In this document: piece after piece, positions 59,361-64,000 of the stretch
Layout: every line of letters begins with the position of its first letter
Position numbering within the stretch: position 1 is the stretch's first letter
Assembly (NCBI GenBank): GCA_020850315.1
Contig: JADZEY010000045.1
Location: forward strand, 30,621-94,620
Origin: Armatimonadota bacterium
GTDB taxonomy: Bacteria; Bacteroidota; Ignavibacteria; OLB7
Reading direction: 5' to 3'
DNA length: 64,000 bases
The notes under the pieces: model-generated
What the model was told of the DNA's origin: nothing
The model's input: only the letters and a program-made list of their open reading frames with translations
Database searches by the model: none
Program-made: the position numbers and the translations under genes

Positions 59361-61472
59361 ATGTTCACACGCATAGTTTTTCGACTACTCATTCTTCTTG
59401 GTGCCTGTGCCCCAGCATGGGGGCAATGGACGCAACTGCCGGGGCCATCGGGGGGGGAAATCCGCTCGCTGGCGGTGCGCGGCATCAGCGCAATCGCCGT
59501 TAGCGACCAGGGCAACGTCTTCCGCAGCGACGGCGCAAACTGGAGCCAGCTTCCAGAGATGAACGCCTTGCAAGTGTTCTGTGTTGGCGGCGCGTACTAC
59601 GCCGATGATTTCGGCAGCTTGCTACGCTCAACGAACCACGGGCAGACGTGGCAGGAGACCGGCCTTGAGCGGTCAATCATGAGTATCCTGCGGCTGCAAG
59701 GCAAGCACACGGTGCTGGTTGGCTCGGACCGCATCGGCCTTTTCCGCTCAACCGATGGCGGGCTACGCTGGGATTCCGTTGCCGCATTTGGCGTGGCCAA
59801 CTACCTGATGGATTTGGATGCCGATGAAGAGTATCTGTACGCGCTTACCACCGGCGAAGGGGGGGGAAGCATCCTGCGGCGGATGCACGCCGACAGCACG
59901 CAATGGAGCAACGCCGCTGCCACACTCCCTTCGCCCAACATCGCCACACGGGTTGAGGTTGCCGCTGGCATTATCACCATCTACTACTATAACGATGGGA
60001 TATTCCGCAGTGCCGACGGCGGAACAACATGGCAGCCACTTAATGCTGGGCTGCCAACACAAGGGACAACCCTCAACGATTTCGCCTCCAACTACAAAGG
60101 GCTGTTTGCTTCCACTTCGCGTGGAGTGTATAAACTGAAAGGGGAAACATGGCAACTGGTGCTGCCACAGCGCGACGCACTGCTTGTGACCACCAACAGC
60201 GACGATATGGCCGAACTGTGGGCGGCCAGTTCGGGAGGCGTTTTTACTGGAGGGATTGATGGGGAACAGTGGGAGGAAGTGAACGCGGGGCTGAACGTCC
60301 ACTCCATCAAGGATATACTAACCGTGGGAGATGGTGGGGTGGTTTCCGCAACGCCTGCCGGAATTTTCCGCAGCAGCAACCAGGGGCTGACGTGGGATCA
60401 TCCTTTTGCAACCTCAGTTCTTCAGCTGGCTGCCGAAGGGAACACCCTTCTGGCAATGCACGACAACTACGGCAACCCTGGCCTATCCCGCTCCACCGAC
60501 GGTGGCGTTAGCTGGACCCGCGCCACCACCAACTTGCCCGAACCACTGATTGACCTTACCAGTATTGCTGCCGCAAACGGGGTGTTCTACCTTTCGGCTG
60601 GCTACGGCGAAAGCGCGGGGGTGTGGCGTTCCACCGATAGCTGCGCAACATGGCAGCGCGCCTCGGCAGGATTGCCAACCTCTGATGGCCAAACCCCAAT
60701 TGCAATCAACGCGGTTGCGGCCCACGGAACAACCGTGATTGCCGTCACTCCGCGTGGGGCCTACTGGTCCGGCGATGCAGGAATCGCATGGCAGGCAAGC
60801 GATCTGCAGATTGATGGCCTCTTCTACCGTCCAGTTGCTGCGGCAGCTGGGGGGCGGTTCTACATCGGCAACATGGACACACTGTACAGCTCCGCCGACA
60901 ATGGAAAGACATGGAGCGTGGAGCCGATTATTCTGGATGGCGAGTCAACGATAGTGGAGATCACTGCCGTTGGCCAATCGCCGGTGGTGCTTGCCGAATC
61001 ACTGATTGGGTTCACCGGGCATCCAACGCAAGGGTGGATATGGCGCGACGGAGCTTGGGCAAATTTCACCGAGCGATTACCGGAAAGGGTCTGGCTGACG
61101 AACATCGTGGGTGCTGGGGAGCGATTGTTTGTGGGAACATGGGGAACCGGGGTGTGGCGTGCATCAACCGCCGAAGTGCTTGGCGGAACCAGTGCCGCGC
61201 CAGGGCATTTCACCAATGCCTTCAAGCTGCTGGCCTACCCCAACCCCGTCGGCGATGATGCCCGCATTCACTTCACCCTGGAACGCCCAAGCCATGTTGT
61301 GATCCAGCTTCTTACCCCCCTGGGCGAAGTGATCACAACCTTGTTCGAAGGTGACGTTGACGCAGGCGACCACGCCGTGATGTTGGATGCCAGCAAGCTC
61401 CCCGCCGGCGTGTGGTTCTACCGCCTAACAGCCGATGGAGAAAGCACCACGGAGAAATTCGTGAAGCAGTAA
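59361..61472 (+). CDS. BNR/YCF48-like beta-propeller protein with T9SS sorting domain
   Basis: 703 residues. Signal peptide MFTRIVFRLLILLGACAPAW. The body is a series of BNR/Asp-box or YCF48-like blades, e.g. SDRIGLFRSTDGGLRWDSVA, FRSADGGTTWQPLNAGLPTQ, GLSRSTDGGVSWTRATTNLP. The final about 80 residues are a T9SS type A sorting domain (AYPNPVGDDARIHFTL, then LPAGVWFYRLTADGE). It is a secreted or surface protein; ligand and function are unknown. It has its own promoter after a CAACACTCAACACT-rich spacer. Confidence 0.9.
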   Translation: MFTRIVFRLLILLGACAPAWGQWTQLPGPSGGEIRSLAVRGISAIAVSDQGNVFRSDGANWSQLPEMNALQVFCVGGAYYADDFGSLLRSTNHGQTWQETGLERSIMSILRLQGKHTVLVGSDRIGLFRSTDGGLRWDSVAAFGVANYLMDLDADEEYLYALTTGEGGGSILRRMHADSTQWSNAAATLPSPNIATRVEVAAGIITIYYYNDGIFRSADGGTTWQPLNAGLPTQGTTLNDFASNYKGLFASTSRGVYKLKGETWQLVLPQRDALLVTTNSDDMAELWAASSGGVFTGGIDGEQWEEVNAGLNVHSIKDILTVGDGGVVSATPAGIFRSSNQGLTWDHPFATSVLQLAAEGNTLLAMHDNYGNPGLSRSTDGGVSWTRATTNLPEPLIDLTSIAAANGVFYLSAGYGESAGVWRSTDSCATWQRASAGLPTSDGQTPIAINAVAAHGTTVIAVTPRGAYWSGDAGIAWQASDLQIDGLFYRPVAAAAGGRFYIGNMDTLYSSADNGKTWSVEPIILDGESTIVEITAVGQSPVVLAESLIGFTGHPTQGWIWRDGAWANFTERLPERVWLTNIVGAGERLFVGTWGTGVWRASTAEVLGGTSAAPGHFTNAFKLLAYPNPVGDDARIHFTLERPSHVVIQLLTPLGEVITTLFEGDVDAGDHAVMLDASKLPAGVWFYRLTADGESTTEKFVKQ

Positions 61473-61534
61473 AAAAAACAAGGGGCGGGCTGTGGTGGGA
61501 TCAAGCATCGGCGGTATAGGATCGTCACAGCCTG

Positions 61535-61604
61535 CTCCTTCGGTTTTGTTGCCGAGCGATAAACGGATAATTTCGGCGCAACTACTCTGAACAAACCGAA
61601 GGAG
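61535..61604 (+). promoter_or_regulatory. Inverted repeat sequestering the hutU ribosome binding site
   Basis: CTCCTTCGGTTT (61535-61546) is exactly complementary to AAACCGAAGGAG (61593-61604). The 3' arm contains the hutU Shine-Dalgarno GGAG, 7 nt before the ATG at 61612. The 46-nt intervening sequence is long enough for an alternative fold. It is a candidate translational switch, or else a DNA operator of symmetric type. Confidence 0.55.
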
Positions 61605-61611
61605 CAATCCC

Positions 61612-63306
<1,695 letters not shown>

Positions 63307-63351
63307 AAGAAAAGCAAAAACTCAGCTACTGTGGTAAACCATGAAACGCAA

Positions 63352-63392
63352 GCAATCGTCGCATGAAGCATTGGGCTTCATGCGGCGATTGC
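63352..63392 (+). terminator. Strong hairpin after hutU (repeated family)
   Basis: GCAATCGTCGCATGAAGC pairs over 18 bp with GCTTCATGCGGCGATTGC (one G-T). No T-run. It lies between convergent genes and shares its arm with the hairpin at 24850-24893. Confidence 0.65.
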
Positions 63393-63428
63393 ACAGTTCT
63401 ATCAATTCAACCTACTTCAGTAGCTATT

Positions 63429-63854
63429 TCAGTACAGGGAAATCATAATGCTTTTTCGCCCCCCCGCCGATTCAGCAACCGCAACATACGCTCCTGGGGG
63501 AAATCCTTCCAGCGATACCCACCCCATGCCAGCCGCAACCTTGCGACACAGCACCAACCGCCCCACCATATCCACCAAACTAACCCTGATATCCTCCCCC
63601 GAATTTCCCTGAACCCGCAACTGCCGGCTGCCGGAAATGGCTTCAAGCTGCATCGCTTGCCCTGCTTGTTCACCAGTTTCAACGCTGGTCGGAATATCCC
63701 TGATGCTGGCCACGTACAAATCCGGGAACCGAATCCCAACAACCCCATAACTGTCATCGCGCAAACGGTGAACTGCCATTAGCGCGCCGCTATCAGCATC
63801 CGACCACGATTTCCGCCAACGGATATTTCCCGCTCCATCCAAACGAAGCATCAA
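63429..63854 (-). pseudogene. Severed C-terminus of a T9SS cargo gene
   Basis: About 141 residues that begin without a signal peptide or Shine-Dalgarno (RLDGAGNIRWRKSWSDADSG, apparent TTG start) and end in a T9SS-like sorting domain (VSLVDMVGRLVLCRKVAAG, then FPPGAYVAVAESAGGRKSIM). An in-frame stop lies just upstream (about 63898), so the frame is closed off from any longer protein in this window. It looks like the tail of a larger surface protein cut by rearrangement or a frameshift. Confidence 0.65.
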
Positions 63855-63883
63855 AGGATATTGCGTGCGGTAGTTATTGGCCC

Positions 63884-64000
63884 TTAACCGCTGAGATTAA
63901 TTATGGGGATTTTTGCGTGATCGAAGAAACTTCGTAGAAGATCCACACGATATCGTAACCGTGCAAACTCCCTGCGCACCAGCTTCGCTAACTCCTCCAC
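63884..64000 (-). CDS. C-terminal end of an unidentified gene (partial)
   Basis: From the window edge the minus strand reads EELAKLVRREFARLRYRVDL, then LRSFFDHAKIPIINLSG and a stop at 63884. The helical, basic composition is protein-like, but 38 residues are too few to identify the family. It overlaps the upstream edge of the severed T9SS tail, suggesting that its arrival truncated that gene. Confidence 0.35.
   Translation of the reverse strand: MEELAKLVRREFARLRYRVDLLRSFFDHAKIPIINLSG

Overview
The window is host chromosome of a moderately GC-rich, Gram-negative bacterium. Several secreted proteins end in a type IX secretion (T9SS) C-terminal sorting domain. Together with a MalT-like LuxR giant regulator, a BY-type tyrosine kinase with a Tyr cluster and the DUF4153/DUF4920/DUF6252-type families, this points to the Bacteroidota/Chlorobiota/Ignavibacteria-Kapabacteria neighbourhood. 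That placement is inference: no rRNA gene is present. No CRISPR array, rRNA gene or IS transposase was recognised.

Layout. 1-4.3 kb is a minus-strand electrophile/redox-stress-like cluster: FMN reductase (cut by the window edge), two pirins, two YceI proteins and a MarR regulator. A 17-bp palindromic box lies in front of marR and again in front of the proximal yceI. 4.5-15.6 kb holds an M16 double-domain peptidase, a DUF4153 membrane protein, small hypothetical proteins, a lipoprotein, a MalT/LuxR-type regulator and a GT2 glycosyltransferase. 15.7-19.7 kb is feoA-feoB, a Cys-rich small protein and an MFS exporter. 19.7-22.8 kb is an RsbU/RsbV/RsbW-like partner-switching module. 22.8-31.3 kb holds DUF4920, a zinc-ribbon protein, rpsU (TTG start), a Wzz/BY-kinase, a methyltransferase, an M48 peptidase and a secreted Memo-AMMECR1 fusion.

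From 31.6 to 36.8 kb a conspicuously AT-rich integrated element of about 5.1 kb sits in the 3' end of tRNA-Val(CAC), bounded by 29-bp direct repeats. It encodes a tyrosine recombinase, an excisionase-like HTH protein, a gene II/X-type rolling-circle replication initiator and three unknown proteins. It also carries several unexplained noncoding structures: a Z-DNA-like palindromic tract, iteron-like repeats, repeated GTAAACGTTTCCAA boxes and an orphan terminator. Its attachment site has brought in a replacement tRNA terminator whose hairpin covaries with the displaced host one.

36.9-47.5 kb holds a STAND-type regulator with a BTAD/SARP-like end and two large T9SS cargo genes. One cargo gene is split by a frameshift, and a 136-bp piece of it is duplicated upstream. 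47.6-53.9 kb holds a cytochrome P450, small zinc-ribbon and HExxH proteins, a lytic transglycosylase and a phospholipase D-like protein.

53.9-58.3 kb is the most interesting locus. A SixA-like phosphatase and an HD-PycTM (DUF5706) membrane protein are divergently arranged with a three-part protein (TRAFs-binding TPR, SLOG-like Rossmann fold, class III nucleotidyl cyclase). This resembles a Pycsar-like cyclic-nucleotide defence or stress system with an unusual built-in sensor and an effector that carries its own HD hydrolase domain. 58.6-63.3 kb holds a cytochrome c lipoprotein, a BNR/T9SS protein and urocanate hydratase (hutU), whose ribosome binding site lies inside an inverted repeat. The right edge carries a severed T9SS C-terminus and the tail of another gene.
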